From Microvirga sesbaniae (lineage in GTDB: Bacteria; Pseudomonadota; Alphaproteobacteria; Rhizobiales; Beijerinckiaceae), in the NCBI RefSeq assembly GCF_025460805.1, contig NZ_JAMXFJ010000014.1:86845-150844 (forward strand): a stretch of 64,000 nt of DNA. The letters run 5' to 3'. How positions within the stretch are numbered: position 1 is the stretch's first letter; every line of letters begins with the position of its first letter. Shown here piece after piece: positions 23,730-32,448 of this stretch. The position numbers and the translations under genes were made by a program. The notes under the pieces are model-generated. The model saw only the letters and a list, made by a program, of their open reading frames with translations, had not been told where the DNA came from and searched no databases.

Positions 23730-24254
23730 TCATTTGCACGATGCGAGCAGCCGCTTGATCACCTTAGGAGCTCCTTTCAGAGGGTATGCATCCTCATCGT
23801 CCGATGAGTCTTGAGAGCCGTCCTTGTCTTGCCAGAACTCCGTAGAGTCGGCATCGCCCAGCAGCCTAACCAACTCGTGCCCCGTTGAGATGGTACTGAC
23901 AAAGACAGTGTAGTCCCCGCTCGACTCATCCTTGACGGTCTTAGCGGCTCCGTCGACCGTGGCTTCTGCCGTATCTCGATATACTCCGACCTTTACCACT
24001 GCTCGGAGGCCGCCGTTTGGCAGTTTCTGCAAGGTGCTGGGCTCATACGGAGCTTCAAACTCGACCCTTCCCTTTCCGACGCAGCGCAGGGAGATCGGCG
24101 TATTGTCGGTTTCGGGGACGCCAAGAATGGCCGTCTTGCCAGCTGGGTTATAGGCCCAGCTCATTGTCCTGATCGTCCTCTGCCACTCCGTTTCAGCATA
24201 AGCTGGTGCCGCAACACAGCCTGCGAGTGTCGCAATTGCGATGGCCCTTAACAT
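23730..24254 (-). CDS. Secreted protein, 174 aa
   Basis: Signal peptide (LRAIAIATLAGCVAAPAYA, cleavage near residue 20), then a beta-rich mature domain. A region rich in Asp/Ser (KDGSQDSSDDEDAYP) precedes the C-terminal helix ending LLASCK. A Cys in LRCVG and the last Cys could pair. Periplasmic location is likely; no family recognised. Confidence 0.7.
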   Translation of the reverse strand: MLRAIAIATLAGCVAAPAYAETEWQRTIRTMSWAYNPAGKTAILGVPETDNTPISLRCVGKGRVEFEAPYEPSTLQKLPNGGLRAVVKVGVYRDTAEATVDGAAKTVKDESSGDYTVFVSTISTGHELVRLLGDADSTEFWQDKDGSQDSSDDEDAYPLKGAPKVIKRLLASCK

Positions 24255-24391
24255 TGGTATACCCCTAGTCTTGTTCTTACCTGGCAGCATTACCGAACAA
24301 GCCTAAGAAACCGTTCTTCAGCGATGGTTTCAGTCGTCTCGCCTAAGTCAGTTCGTTTCAATTTCGAAGGTTCGCGATCCAATAGTTCGAG

Positions 24392-24408
24392 AAATCCCCT
24401 GAAAAGGA
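24392..24408 (+). promoter_or_regulatory. Shared leader, copy 15
   Basis: AAATCCCCTGAAAAGGA, with 8 nt to the ATG at 24417. Confidence 0.75.
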
Positions 24409-24416
24409 AGATGAAG

Positions 24417-24773
24417 ATGGCTTACTCCTATGCGCTCAACGTCATCCGCCAGCGTAACGTCAATGGCCGCACGGCCTTTGCCGGAGTAAGCCGGTCCTTT
24501 GCGGTCACCCGCGGCACCGCGACTGAAATCCTGTCGAGTCTCGGCCTCGGTGAGGATCTCGATTTCATCAATAGCGACGAAGACGTGTGCTCTGTCCAGG
24601 TCAGCGCGCAGAAGATCCTGGAGGCAAAGATCGATCCGAAGCAGCAGATCGTGAACGGCCAGGAACTCGGTTTCGGCAACATCAATCTCCGGAGCGAACT
24701 CGAAGGCCTCCTCGAGGTCCAGCAGGACCTTCGCGCCAGCTCGCGCGCCACGGTCTTCCTCGAACTGAACTAA
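24417..24773 (+). CDS. Hypothetical protein, 118 aa
   Basis: The ATG at 24417 gives the usual leader spacing; 24411 is the alternative. Charged helical sequence with a central DLDFINSDEDVCSVQVSAQK segment and a C-terminal helix (RSELEGLLEVQQDLRASS). One Cys, no membrane part. Single-gene unit with a terminator. Confidence 0.7.
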   Translation: MAYSYALNVIRQRNVNGRTAFAGVSRSFAVTRGTATEILSSLGLGEDLDFINSDEDVCSVQVSAQKILEAKIDPKQQIVNGQELGFGNINLRSELEGLLEVQQDLRASSRATVFLELN

Positions 24774-24798
24774 GTCCGGTCCAAACCTGGATCACACC

Positions 24799-24823
24799 AA
24801 GCTCCCCATCGGGGAGCCTTTTG
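24799..24823 (+). terminator. Rho-independent terminator
   Basis: AGCTCCCC-ATC-GGGGAGCCTTTT. Confidence 0.85.
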
Positions 24824-24886
24824 TTTGGGGTTGCACCCAAATCCCTTTCACGTGCTCGGGTCATGTTCACGAACAGATGAAGGCTT

Positions 24887-24900
24887 AAATCCCCGAAAGG
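24887..24900 (+). promoter_or_regulatory. Shared leader, copy 16
   Basis: AAATCCCCGAAAGG, with 8 nt to the ATG at 24909; CAGATGA lies 8 nt upstream of the C block. Confidence 0.8.
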
Positions 24901-24908
24901 CTTGTGCC

Positions 24909-25169
24909 ATGAGAGTCATGCGCTTCAACTCCTTGCAAGACGCCACCAACGGCACCCAGGCGGATCTGGTCGCTGAATATCGCAATGTCCGGATTGCCGA
25001 CGACCATGAGTTCCCGTCGAACCTCGACCGGGATCGCTATGCGAGGGCGATCTATACGATGGGCAGCTTCCTTTATGGTCATGAATTCATCGCCGAGGTC
25101 AGCGCTGAGCCCGAGTCTCCTGACGTGATGATCCAGGAAGGCCGCTATCTCCACCGCGCCCGCTACTGA
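24909..25169 (+). CDS. DHEFP paralog pair, member 1 (86 aa)
   Basis: Shares with the protein at 46453 the frame MR--RF-S, then DHEFPSNLDRDRYARAIY followed by a hydrophobic YGHEFIAE-type motif. The DHEFP and RYAR blocks are the best conserved and may form the functional face. No cofactor motif. Both copies have a shared leader, so the pair arose as cassettes. Confidence 0.75.
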   Translation: MRVMRFNSLQDATNGTQADLVAEYRNVRIADDHEFPSNLDRDRYARAIYTMGSFLYGHEFIAEVSAEPESPDVMIQEGRYLHRARY

Positions 25170-25266
25170 ACTTAGTCGGCCCGCCTACTCGTTGATCCTG
25201 AGGAAGGAGCCGGCCCCTGACCGAATGGGCACGTTTCTCACCTTGGGGACGATCCCGCTGTTGAAG

Positions 25267-25281
25267 AAATCCCCGAAAGGA
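25267..25281 (+). promoter_or_regulatory. Shared leader, copy 17
   Basis: AAATCCCCGAAAGGA, consensus, with 8 nt to the ATG at 25290. Confidence 0.85.
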
Positions 25282-25289
25282 TGGCAACG

Positions 25290-25877
25290 ATGTCCGTCAC
25301 GGTTTCCGCTCTTCTTCCGAATGTATTCGCCATCGAGGGCGCTCCGAAGCGTGAACTCCAACTCACCCGCGACGAAGCCGTGCAGATTGTCACTGCCATT
25401 AAGGCCGTCGGCACCGCCGATCCCGACTTCATCGGCCTCGATGACTGCCAGTTTGGGTATTACGCCATCCGCGCGAACCCGACTTGCGTCGCCGGGGCTG
25501 TTCAGACCCTCACCTCGGATCTACGGGTCAAAGTCGCAGATCATTTGACCTTCGCGATCAAACATAGCCTGGGTGTAACCGTCGAAACCCGGGACGACAT
25601 GGCCTATAACGGCGCGAAGCCGATCCTGCGGGTCGAAGGCGAGCGCACGGACGACCCGCAGGTACAGTGGACTGGAAGCCACGCGATTGAGGCCCTCCGG
25701 AACGTCGGAATCAGCTATGACACCGACAATCCGCATGCGCTCTCCGCAAAGGAACTCGCCACCGCTTGCGAGCAGCGGCTCGACAAGGTGTCGGATATGG
25801 ACACCGCCCGTCTCCTCGAGATCGCCGAATACGCGATCAGCCAGGCTGGCCCGGACGCACAGGTCCTGGCCGCCTAA
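25290..25877 (+). CDS. Hypothetical protein, 195 aa
   Basis: Start set by leader spacing. Mixed alpha/beta, with a helical LTRDEAVQIVTAIKAVGTAD segment near residue 30, a GLDDCQFGYYAIR patch, and a C-terminal helical region (ELATACEQRLDKVSD; ARLLEIAEYAISQAG). No motif I can name. The next gene begins 56 nt later without a leader of its own. Confidence 0.7.
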   Translation: MSVTVSALLPNVFAIEGAPKRELQLTRDEAVQIVTAIKAVGTADPDFIGLDDCQFGYYAIRANPTCVAGAVQTLTSDLRVKVADHLTFAIKHSLGVTVETRDDMAYNGAKPILRVEGERTDDPQVQWTGSHAIEALRNVGISYDTDNPHALSAKELATACEQRLDKVSDMDTARLLEIAEYAISQAGPDAQVLAA

Positions 25878-25933
25878 ACGGCCTTTCCTCTCTTCCGCCA
25901 TTCCGTTTCACCGCCCATCCAAGGATCGGACGA

Positions 25934-26278
25934 ATGATGTTGCGCGCCGAAAACGACAATCTCACCTATGATGAATTCGAGGCCGGCGTGAAGCCCACAC
26001 CTAGCGTCGCTCCGGTTCGAATGGACGCTCAGGTCATTATACAGGGGCGGGTTCCTGGCGGCTTCATCGTTCTGCAGAAGACCGTGAAGCCTGGTCCCGA
26101 TGGGATGCCGGTGCTGACTGCAGCACCTCTTGCCATGATGCCCCACCCGGAGTGCCCGCCGAACCGGCCTGTGGTCGTTCAGCCTTCGATCCCTGATCGC
26201 GGCCTGCGTCAGGAGCGCCCCGCATTCATCCGCGGTGTCGTTGTTAACCAATCGGCAAGTGCGGTGGAGATTTGCTGA
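25934..26278 (+). CDS. Hypothetical Pro-rich protein, 114 aa
   Basis: Acidic N-terminus (ENDNLTYDEFEAGVKP) followed by a Pro/Val-rich beta region (VIIQGRVPGGFIVLQKTVKP; PHPECPPNRPVVVQPS). It could be an adaptor with extended segments. Likely co-transcribed with the gene at 25290. Confidence 0.6.
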   Translation: MMLRAENDNLTYDEFEAGVKPTPSVAPVRMDAQVIIQGRVPGGFIVLQKTVKPGPDGMPVLTAAPLAMMPHPECPPNRPVVVQPSIPDRGLRQERPAFIRGVVVNQSASAVEIC

Positions 26279-26347
26279 AAACCGAATTATAATGCGGTCA
26301 GGTCGTCGCCTAATTCGCTGCGGGCAGGATGTGAGGAACAAATCCGG

Positions 26348-26366
26348 AAATCCCCGGAAGAAAGGA
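26348..26366 (+). promoter_or_regulatory. Shared leader, copy 18
   Basis: AAATCCCCGGAAGAAAGGA, with 8 nt to the ATG at 26375. Confidence 0.75.
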
Positions 26367-26374
26367 TGATCGAA

Positions 26375-26821
26375 ATGGCGAGCCTCTCCGCCCGCATGTC
26401 CGGTATCACCCAGTCCGCAGGACTGTTCGGGTTCAACATCCAGATGCTCCCGCACGAAGGATCAGAGACCGTTCTGGCTGAGATTGAGGTGCCCCCGGCC
26501 TACACCAGTGAGCATGAGGCCCGCAACAAGGCTCAATCGGCCCTGATGTGTTACGAGCTTACAGGGAAGTTCCCAAACTTCTCTGAAGACGTCAGGGGAT
26601 CGTCCCTGTTTGCCAGGGTTCGTGAGCTTCGCTCCCTGGCAAAATGCACCCTGAAAGATGCCGTTACGGCTCTTTCCCAAGCAAATGACCCCCGGTTTGC
26701 CGGCGACGTCCTGATGGCGCTGGCCGCTATAAAGGATGAGGAAGGGGCTCGCGATCGCTCTGCCCAGTGGCGGATTGAGGATCCCGCGCTTGATCGCGCA
26801 TTTCCGGTACCGAACTTTTGA
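26375..26821 (+). CDS. Hypothetical protein, 148 aa
   Basis: The ATG at 26375 fits the leader; 26366 overlaps AGGA. The middle contains a helical segment SEHEARNKAQSALMCYELTG; the C-terminal part is helical with LKDAVTALSQAND. No membrane or metal motif. Single-gene unit closed by a terminator. Confidence 0.7.
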   Translation: MASLSARMSGITQSAGLFGFNIQMLPHEGSETVLAEIEVPPAYTSEHEARNKAQSALMCYELTGKFPNFSEDVRGSSLFARVRELRSLAKCTLKDAVTALSQANDPRFAGDVLMALAAIKDEEGARDRSAQWRIEDPALDRAFPVPNF

Positions 26822-26843
26822 GCCGGCCTAGCTGTCGAGAATG

Positions 26844-26870
26844 AGAAGCCCGTCCAGGACGGGCTTTTCT
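26844..26870 (+). terminator. Rho-independent terminator
   Basis: AGAAGCCCGTCC-A-GGACGGGCTTTTCT, with an almost loopless perfect stem. Confidence 0.85.
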
Positions 26871-26931
26871 TTTGTAAGCGTCGCCAATCCCGGTTCTTCA
26901 ATCAGGATCAAGTGTTGCGACCAGGACAGTC

Positions 26932-26949
26932 AAAATTCCCAAAAAGGAG
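26932..26949 (+). promoter_or_regulatory. Shared leader, copy 19
   Basis: AAAATTCCCAAAAAGGAG: the C block is shifted to TTCCC. The gap between GGA and the ATG at 26958 is 9 nt. Confidence 0.6.
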
Positions 26950-26957
26950 CTTCGCGT

Positions 26958-27620
26958 ATGCTGACGGTGAAATTCGCCTCGAGCCTCTCCGCCACTCTCT
27001 ATCCGAACCTCCTGAAGACGGCCCTGCCGCTCCTCGGCAACGACCGTGGCGTGGTCATCCAGAAGGACGGAGCTGACCTGGCGCTCGTCCGGATGGGCAA
27101 AGATACCATCACGGTACGAGACCTCCCCGCCCATCTGTTCGTGACCGAAGAGACCTTTCCCTTCGATCCCATGGTCTTCGAGGCCTTCGCCCTCGAAGTC
27201 AGCGGGCCGGGCGAAAGCCTGTTCCACACCATCGGCCGCTGCGTGTCGGGCTTCTGGGACGCCCGACACCTCCATATTGGCGACCGTGGGATCGCAATCT
27301 TCCATGAGAATGACCGGCCGGAACACCTGGGGCCGGACTTCACGATGACGTTTTTCTCCTATGACGACCTCCGGAGGGTCGCCAAACAGGGCTATGGCTA
27401 CAGCGACGGCGGTACCGTCCTTGGAGCCGATTTCAAGGACTTTGCATCGGCGCGGACGGAACCCTATGAGGTCAAGGATGCCCCAAAGGATCCTGAAGCC
27501 GACATGATGAAGGAGTTTTACACTCGGGTCCGTCGGCTCATGTGGGAGGAGACCTTGCTACAACTCCAACCGCACCTGAAGGAGTTCCGGGCTTGCCCCA
27601 GGCTGCCCATAGCGGATTGA
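26958..27620 (+). CDS. Hypothetical protein, 220 aa
   Basis: Begins with a beta-rich region (LTVKFASSLSATLYPNLLK; DLALVRMGKDTITVRDL), then an aromatic middle (GRCVSGFWDARHLHIGDRG) and an acidic segment (EPYEVKDAPKDPEAD). Ends in a charged helical region. No recognised motif and no signal peptide. Confidence 0.7.
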   Translation: MLTVKFASSLSATLYPNLLKTALPLLGNDRGVVIQKDGADLALVRMGKDTITVRDLPAHLFVTEETFPFDPMVFEAFALEVSGPGESLFHTIGRCVSGFWDARHLHIGDRGIAIFHENDRPEHLGPDFTMTFFSYDDLRRVAKQGYGYSDGGTVLGADFKDFASARTEPYEVKDAPKDPEADMMKEFYTRVRRLMWEETLLQLQPHLKEFRACPRLPIAD

Positions 27621-27694
27621 ACCGGGAACTTGGCGGAACCCTCGCACAAGCCAGCCATTCTATGTGGTGCCTTCCACAATCCTAGGATGCCCGC

Positions 27695-27955
27695 ATGCGC
27701 GTTGGCCTACCCGAACGCCGATCCTATGAGCGCTATCGTACTGACCTTGAAGGGTGGATCACCGCTGATCCGCCCCACGAGCCGCAGCGGTGCACCGTAT
27801 GGGACTTGTCTGAAAAGGGTGTTCGGCTGGTTTTCCCTGAACCTGCCGATGTTCCAGTGACATTTGAGCTCAAGATTCCGAGCCACGCCGCCATCGCACA
27901 TGTGCGTCTCGTCTGGACCGACGGTTATTTCTATGGGGCCAGGTTCACCGACTAG
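27695..27955 (+). CDS. PilZ-domain protein
   Basis: 86 aa. RSYER supplies the RxxxR motif, and DLSEKG, 27 residues later, the DxSxxG motif of PilZ, followed by the usual hydrophobic strands and a GARF end. PilZ domains bind cyclic di-GMP, and both binding motifs are intact. It is a minimal single-domain receptor; its output partner is not visible. The EAL phosphodiesterase at 16237 may act on the same signal. Confidence 0.8.
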   Translation: MRVGLPERRSYERYRTDLEGWITADPPHEPQRCTVWDLSEKGVRLVFPEPADVPVTFELKIPSHAAIAHVRLVWTDGYFYGARFTD

Positions 27956-27981
27956 CCCCCTCGGTCCCCGATAGAATTCCG

Positions 27982-28010
27982 AAGCCGGCCCTACTCAGGG
28001 TCGGCTTTTT
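27982..28010 (+). terminator. Rho-independent terminator
   Basis: AAGCCGGCC-CTACTCAG-GGTCGGCTTTTT. Confidence 0.85.
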
Positions 28011-28113
28011 GCATGGGCGCATCCTTATGGATCCAGGACAACACCGGGCAGGCATCAGCTATCCTCTACAAGCCCTCCAGTGCCACGGCTTCACGGGCCG
28101 AGCCAGCCACCGC

Positions 28114-28932
28114 TTAGCCGCGGCCTCGGATCTTGCGTACGGCCCATCCCACAAACGCTTTGGCCCCAAGCAGCAGCCCCACTGGGATACAGGCCAAGAC
28201 ACCTAAGATCCCCAATCCGGCGATTATCGGCATGATGCCGCTCGACTTCTCAAAGGAGTCGACACCGGGCTGCAATTCCTTGGCCCGGTTCAACGCCGCA
28301 GCCGCCTGGTCGGCGGTTAGAGCCTGGCCTAAGTGAACCTTCAACTCGCGTGCAGCTTGCTCGGGCTCGAAGTCGCTGCCGTCGAGATGGTACTCGGCGA
28401 TAGTTGCCCAAGCATAGGCTTCGATCCGATTCTGGGACGTTCCTGTGCCTTCGGAATAGAGACGCGCCAAGGGCAGATAGGCATAGCGATCGCCTAGTTC
28501 GGCCGCCCGGAGATACCAACGTAGGGCCTCCGCTTCGTTCTTCTCGACCCCACGGCCCTTTAGCGAAAGGTAGGCGTACTGGGTCGCGCTCTCGCCCATT
28601 CCTGCCTCAGCACCCCGCCGGTACCAATAGGCTGCCTCAGGATACTCGCGGTCCTGCTCGTGTATCTCGGCCATTGACCAAAGGGAAAACCGGTCACCCT
28701 TCTCGGCAGCCCGGCGGAACCACTCCTTGGCCTCAGGGCGGCGGCTTCGGTTCCGGAGCATCAGGCCCATCCAGGCCTCGGCGCGACTATCGCCCGTTCT
28801 GGCGAACTGCTCCATGCCGGCCAGATCGCCCTTCCGCCAGAGTAGGCGCAGGTCCTCATCGGTCTGCGCACGCGCGCCGGTTTGGCCGATCGCAAATACT
28901 GCCAACACCAGAATGGCCAGTCTCGATCGCAT
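28114..28932 (-). CDS. Sel1-repeat protein with C-terminal membrane anchor
   Basis: 272 aa. A signal sequence (RLAILVLAVFAIGQTGARA) is followed by four or five Sel1-type helical repeats, seen as EAKEWFRRAAEKGD, EAAYWYRRGAEAGM and EALRWYLRAAELGD, each followed by A-xxLAxLY-type helices. A C-terminal transmembrane helix (MPIIAGLGILGVLACIPVGL) and basic end suggest a periplasmic repeat domain tethered to the membrane. Sel1 repeats bind partner proteins. The start is set at the ATG before the signal sequence. Confidence 0.8.
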   Translation of the reverse strand: MRSRLAILVLAVFAIGQTGARAQTDEDLRLLWRKGDLAGMEQFARTGDSRAEAWMGLMLRNRSRRPEAKEWFRRAAEKGDRFSLWSMAEIHEQDREYPEAAYWYRRGAEAGMGESATQYAYLSLKGRGVEKNEAEALRWYLRAAELGDRYAYLPLARLYSEGTGTSQNRIEAYAWATIAEYHLDGSDFEPEQAARELKVHLGQALTADQAAAALNRAKELQPGVDSFEKSSGIMPIIAGLGILGVLACIPVGLLLGAKAFVGWAVRKIRGRG

Positions 28933-29024
28933 GGCTGGACGATCAATTCCCGAAGAAAACCCCCCTGATCGATAGCACGGCTTTTCGGTTATCACGACCA
29001 TTTTGTCCTAACGAGCCATCGCCC

Positions 29025-29609
29025 ATGACAGACAAACTCACGTTCCTGAAGTCCCTTCATGCTGATCTGAAGGCGAGCCGTCAGCCCAGTCGGGCTCTCG
29101 ACGCTCGAATATTTCAAGCTTTCGATCCCGAGGCGCGGGTTCTGCCCTGGCCGAAATGGATTGACCAGCAGATCGCTGGGCGCGACGATTTCAAGGGCAT
29201 CAAGCATTTCACCAGCTCGGTCGATGCTGCGCTTTCGACTTTCGCGGACCCTGATGCGGCATCGATCCTTCGGGAGGTAGCCCGCGACCTCGAGAAGCCC
29301 GAGCATCCGAACAGGGCTGATGTACTGCCTCACATCGCTAGGACCATCGTGCTCAAGAACATTGAGCACACGATCATGCAGATGACCCTCACCGGCGACA
29401 TCTTCACTCACGGGTTCCGTCCCGGGGAACGGGTCACACTCACCAAGGCGATCAGTTCGGAAGGCTCGACTTTCCAATCGGGGACCGAAATGGAAATCGA
29501 ACAGGTCTACGACAACAGCATCGACCTCATCCATCGGGAGAGCGACGTGATGATGTGGGTTCGTCCGGACGAAATCGCGAAGATCGAAGCACCGCACCGT
29601 CAGGTATGA
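29025..29609 (+). CDS. Hypothetical protein, 194 aa
   Basis: The first 130 residues are helical. The last 60 form a beta-rich part (GFRPGERVTLTKAISSEGST; MEIEQVYDNSIDLIHRE) with an SH3-like strand pattern. No catalytic motif. First of three plus-strand genes ending with the ImmA-like gene; it lacks the shared leader. Confidence 0.7.
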   Translation: MTDKLTFLKSLHADLKASRQPSRALDARIFQAFDPEARVLPWPKWIDQQIAGRDDFKGIKHFTSSVDAALSTFADPDAASILREVARDLEKPEHPNRADVLPHIARTIVLKNIEHTIMQMTLTGDIFTHGFRPGERVTLTKAISSEGSTFQSGTEMEIEQVYDNSIDLIHRESDVMMWVRPDEIAKIEAPHRQV

Positions 29610-29663
29610 CGGCGCACATCCCGCCCACTTGGCCCTGGTTAACGTCAAGCTGAAAGAGAACGC

Positions 29664-29957
29664 ATGACTGATACGAACCTTGTGATAGAGGCCGCCAAGC
29701 GGCTCGACCCATCCGCCTGGGCTGCCGAAAAGGTAACGATCGCCCATCAACCGCTCGCCCAGGACTTCGCAGACCGCCGAGCCAAGTCCCTCCAGGCGGT
29801 TCGCCTCGTCTTGGAAACCCTCAAGGAACCGACGGACGGCATGCTTGAGGCCGGATTCTACGCAATTCCGAAGCCCCGGCCTTACGACACTAGCCGTTTG
29901 AAGAAGTCGTTGATCGGCATGCTCAACTTCGTTCTCGGACAGGTGGAGGGGAAGTAA
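29664..29957 (+). CDS. Hypothetical protein, 97 aa
   Basis: Mostly helical, with RAKSLQAVRLVLETLKEPTD and SRLKKSLIGMLNFVLGQVE segments and a short Pro-rich turn. Its TAA is followed directly by the ATG of the ImmA-like gene, so the two are tightly coupled and it may be that protein's partner. Confidence 0.7.
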   Translation: MTDTNLVIEAAKRLDPSAWAAEKVTIAHQPLAQDFADRRAKSLQAVRLVLETLKEPTDGMLEAGFYAIPKPRPYDTSRLKKSLIGMLNFVLGQVEGK

Positions 29958-30518
29958 ATGCGCCTGCCCCGCAACGCTCACGATCCTATCCCCTGCGGTC
30001 TCTCCAGAGATCAAATTTTCGCCCAGGCAGCGAGGTTCGCGAAGGATGTCGGGTTTACGGTCGGCACGCCGGCGGTGAGCCTTCTCAGTCCGATGGGTGG
30101 CAAAACCGGGTTCATGAACGGTCTCGCCGACGTGATCATCGGCGCGATGCCCAGCGAACACAGTGACAGCCTAATTGTCTATGGAGAACGGGATTTCCTG
30201 GTTCTGCTCAAGCCGTCCGATAATCCAGACCTCCCCCGGGCAAACCTCGAGGTCGCCAAGGCCATCGGCCACTACGTGCTTCACGCTCCGAAGGTCCGGG
30301 AGAAGCACGGCGCCGACGCCGGATTGATCGTCCGGCACTATCCGAAGACCAAGCAGGAAGAGCAGTGCCACCGCGAGGCCGTGCAGTTTGCCTTCGGGCT
30401 CTTGGCGCCGCTTAACCGGCTGAAAACCGAATGGGAGCGTGCCAATGGCGACCTCAGAAAGCTGCGGGAGATCTTCCGCATGCCCTCGGAACTGATCGAG
30501 GCGCTCTATCAAAGCTGA
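29958..30518 (+). CDS. ImmA/IrrE-like protein without zinc ligands
   Basis: 186 aa. The fold pattern is that of ImmA/IrrE and of the protein at 14670: the metal helix is VAKAIGHYVLH (HELGH replaced by KAIGH, residues 101-105), followed by VREKHGADAG and a REAVQFAFGLLAP block. Both the first His and the catalytic Glu are lost, so it cannot be a standard metalloprotease. VREKHG and VRQKHG are shared by the two proteins, showing common descent. It is coupled to the gene at 29664. Confidence 0.7.
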   Translation: MRLPRNAHDPIPCGLSRDQIFAQAARFAKDVGFTVGTPAVSLLSPMGGKTGFMNGLADVIIGAMPSEHSDSLIVYGERDFLVLLKPSDNPDLPRANLEVAKAIGHYVLHAPKVREKHGADAGLIVRHYPKTKQEEQCHREAVQFAFGLLAPLNRLKTEWERANGDLRKLREIFRMPSELIEALYQS

Positions 30519-30630
30519 AGGGCAATCGCTTCTAGCTGGCCAACTTTATCCCAGGGACCTTGAGACAGCACTTACGGTCCCATCCTGTTGAGCCAATATG
30601 CTCATCGCATGGTGACATTCATTGTCGGCT

Positions 30631-31874
30631 TCAGGCAGCGTGGCTTAACTTGTCAGGCGAAAAGCCTGCCTTTCTGGCATAGCCTCTGACGATCGCAGCG
30701 CGGTCTTCATGGGAAAGGACCTTGTCAATATCGGTAAAGCCGTTCGGCGCGAGCTCCTCGACGGCATCAATGACACCTTCGGGTCCGCCTGTCCGGTTGG
30801 AGCGGACGATCTCGGCGGTTTTTGGAAGCCGTTCCCGCTCATAAGACACGAGGGCCTGGACCGGGTGCTCTGCTGCCACAAGATTGTCCGCAAGGCAGCG
30901 AGCGTCGAGAATTGCTTGGCTCGCGCCATTGGAGCCTACTGGATACATCGGGTGCGCTGCATCTCCGAGCAGCGTGATGCGCCCGTGAGTCCACCGCGGG
31001 AGCGGATCGCGGTCGCACATCGGGTACTCCCAAAACTCAGGCGTCTGCTCGATGAGTTGGCTCACATTCAGGTGCGGAATTGAGAAGCGCTCCACATGTG
31101 GCATCAGTTCCTCGCGCGAGCCAGGCCGGGACCAGTCCTCCCGCCGGGGTGGCGGCGAGGACCCATCACCCAGTCTGACAGCGACAGCCCAGTTGGTTAG
31201 CTTCACTCCAGGCCGCCAGCCTTCAGCGATGGGATAAACCACGACCTTCGCACGCATTCCGCCGGCAACGATCATGGAGCGGCCTGTCAGGAACGCCGGC
31301 CACTCCGTGGCCCCCCGCCACAACATGATGCCATTCCAACAGGGTGGCCCCTAATTGGGGAACAGCTTATTGCGTACGGTCGAATGGATACCGTCCGCTC
31401 CGATCAGTATGTCCCCTCTTGATGTGTGGACGTGACGGCCCGCCCGATCAAAGAAGTAGGCGGACACGCCCCCTCATCCTGATTGAATGCACCAAGACGG
31501 CAACCGGTTCTAATAGCCTCACGTCCAAGCCGCTGCTCAACGGCCCGGTGAATGACGGCTTGAAGTCGCCCGCGGTGGATCGAAAACTGCGGAACATCGA
31601 AGCCCGCCTCGATGCCTCTTGGTTCACGCCAGATCTCCTGACCAAACCGGTTGGTGTAGATCAGCTCATAGGTTCGGATTGCTACCTCGTCCAGCCGATC
31701 CAACAGACCGAGCTGCTTGAGTTCCTTTATGGCATGGGGGAGAGTGTTGATCCCGACCCCCAATTCCCGGATGGCATCGGTCTGTTCATAGAGCTCTGCC
31801 GTTATGCCTCTCGAGTGGAGCATGAGGGCCGTCGTAAGACCGCCGATGCCGCCGCCGACGATGATGGCTTTCAT
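30631..31874 (-). pseudogene. Flavin-dependent monooxygenase, broken by frameshift and stop
   Basis: The N-terminal part (start at 31874) has the FAD motif VGGGIGGLTTAL and the C-terminal part has the GD motif GRITLLGDAAHPMYPVGSNG, as in salicylate-hydroxylase-like group A monooxygenases. Two lesions separate them: a frameshift near a run of five C at 31469-31473, after which the second frame reads VSAYFFDRAG, and an in-frame TAG at 31351-31353 inside NKLFPN*GPPCWNG. Removing both restores one protein of about 410 aa. The gene is inactive unless the base calls are wrong. Confidence 0.85.
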
Positions 31875-31928
31875 CGATATTCCTCCTGATCTCTACTGAG
31901 GCTGATGACAGCAGAATTCTCCAAGCGC

Positions 31929-32387
31929 CTACGTTGCAGGCTGTGCTGGAGGCGGCAGGAATTCGACCTCGTGCTGCGCAGACAAGGCGACGACTGCGTC
32001 TGGTGCTTGCTCGGTCATGTTATGGATTCCCCAGAACAGATCATAGAGCTTACCGGTCGGGGAGACCCAGAACAGGCATTTCGCAGTAGCCCCCGACTTG
32101 TTGAAGATCCCGTGGGGCACACCCATGGGAAGGCGGACGAGATCACCTGGGGTGGCCGATGTCTCCTCCCCATTCAGCCAGAAGTCCAAGCGTCCTTCCA
32201 GGATGTAGAGGTATTCATCCTGTGTTGGATGAATGTGGGGCGGCACGAAGGTATCAGGGGGGAACGTCGCATGCCAGGAGAACGAATGCTCTGTCCTATG
32301 TTTGGGCACGTAAGTTTGGCCGAGGATGTTCCACTTAATCCCGTCGAGTCCTTCGTTGGCGCGCGTGACGCCTGCTGTCTCGCTCAT
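31929..32387 (-). CDS. Cupin-domain protein
   Basis: 152 aa. HIHPTQDEYLYILEGRLDFW is the first cupin motif (two His, Glu), and LVRLPMGVPHGIFN with its His is the second, so a metal site is likely intact. Similar single-domain cupins act as dioxygenases or isomerases of aromatic compounds. It lies between the broken monooxygenase and the transport gene, all on the minus strand, in what looks like a small catabolic operon. Confidence 0.8.
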   Translation of the reverse strand: MSETAGVTRANEGLDGIKWNILGQTYVPKHRTEHSFSWHATFPPDTFVPPHIHPTQDEYLYILEGRLDFWLNGEETSATPGDLVRLPMGVPHGIFNKSGATAKCLFWVSPTGKLYDLFWGIHNMTEQAPDAVVALSAQHEVEFLPPPAQPAT

Positions 32388-32448
32388 GCTTTAGCCTCCA
32401 AACTGTGTTGCTGCCTTGCTTCTGACCCTCAATGATAGCCCGTCAGGA

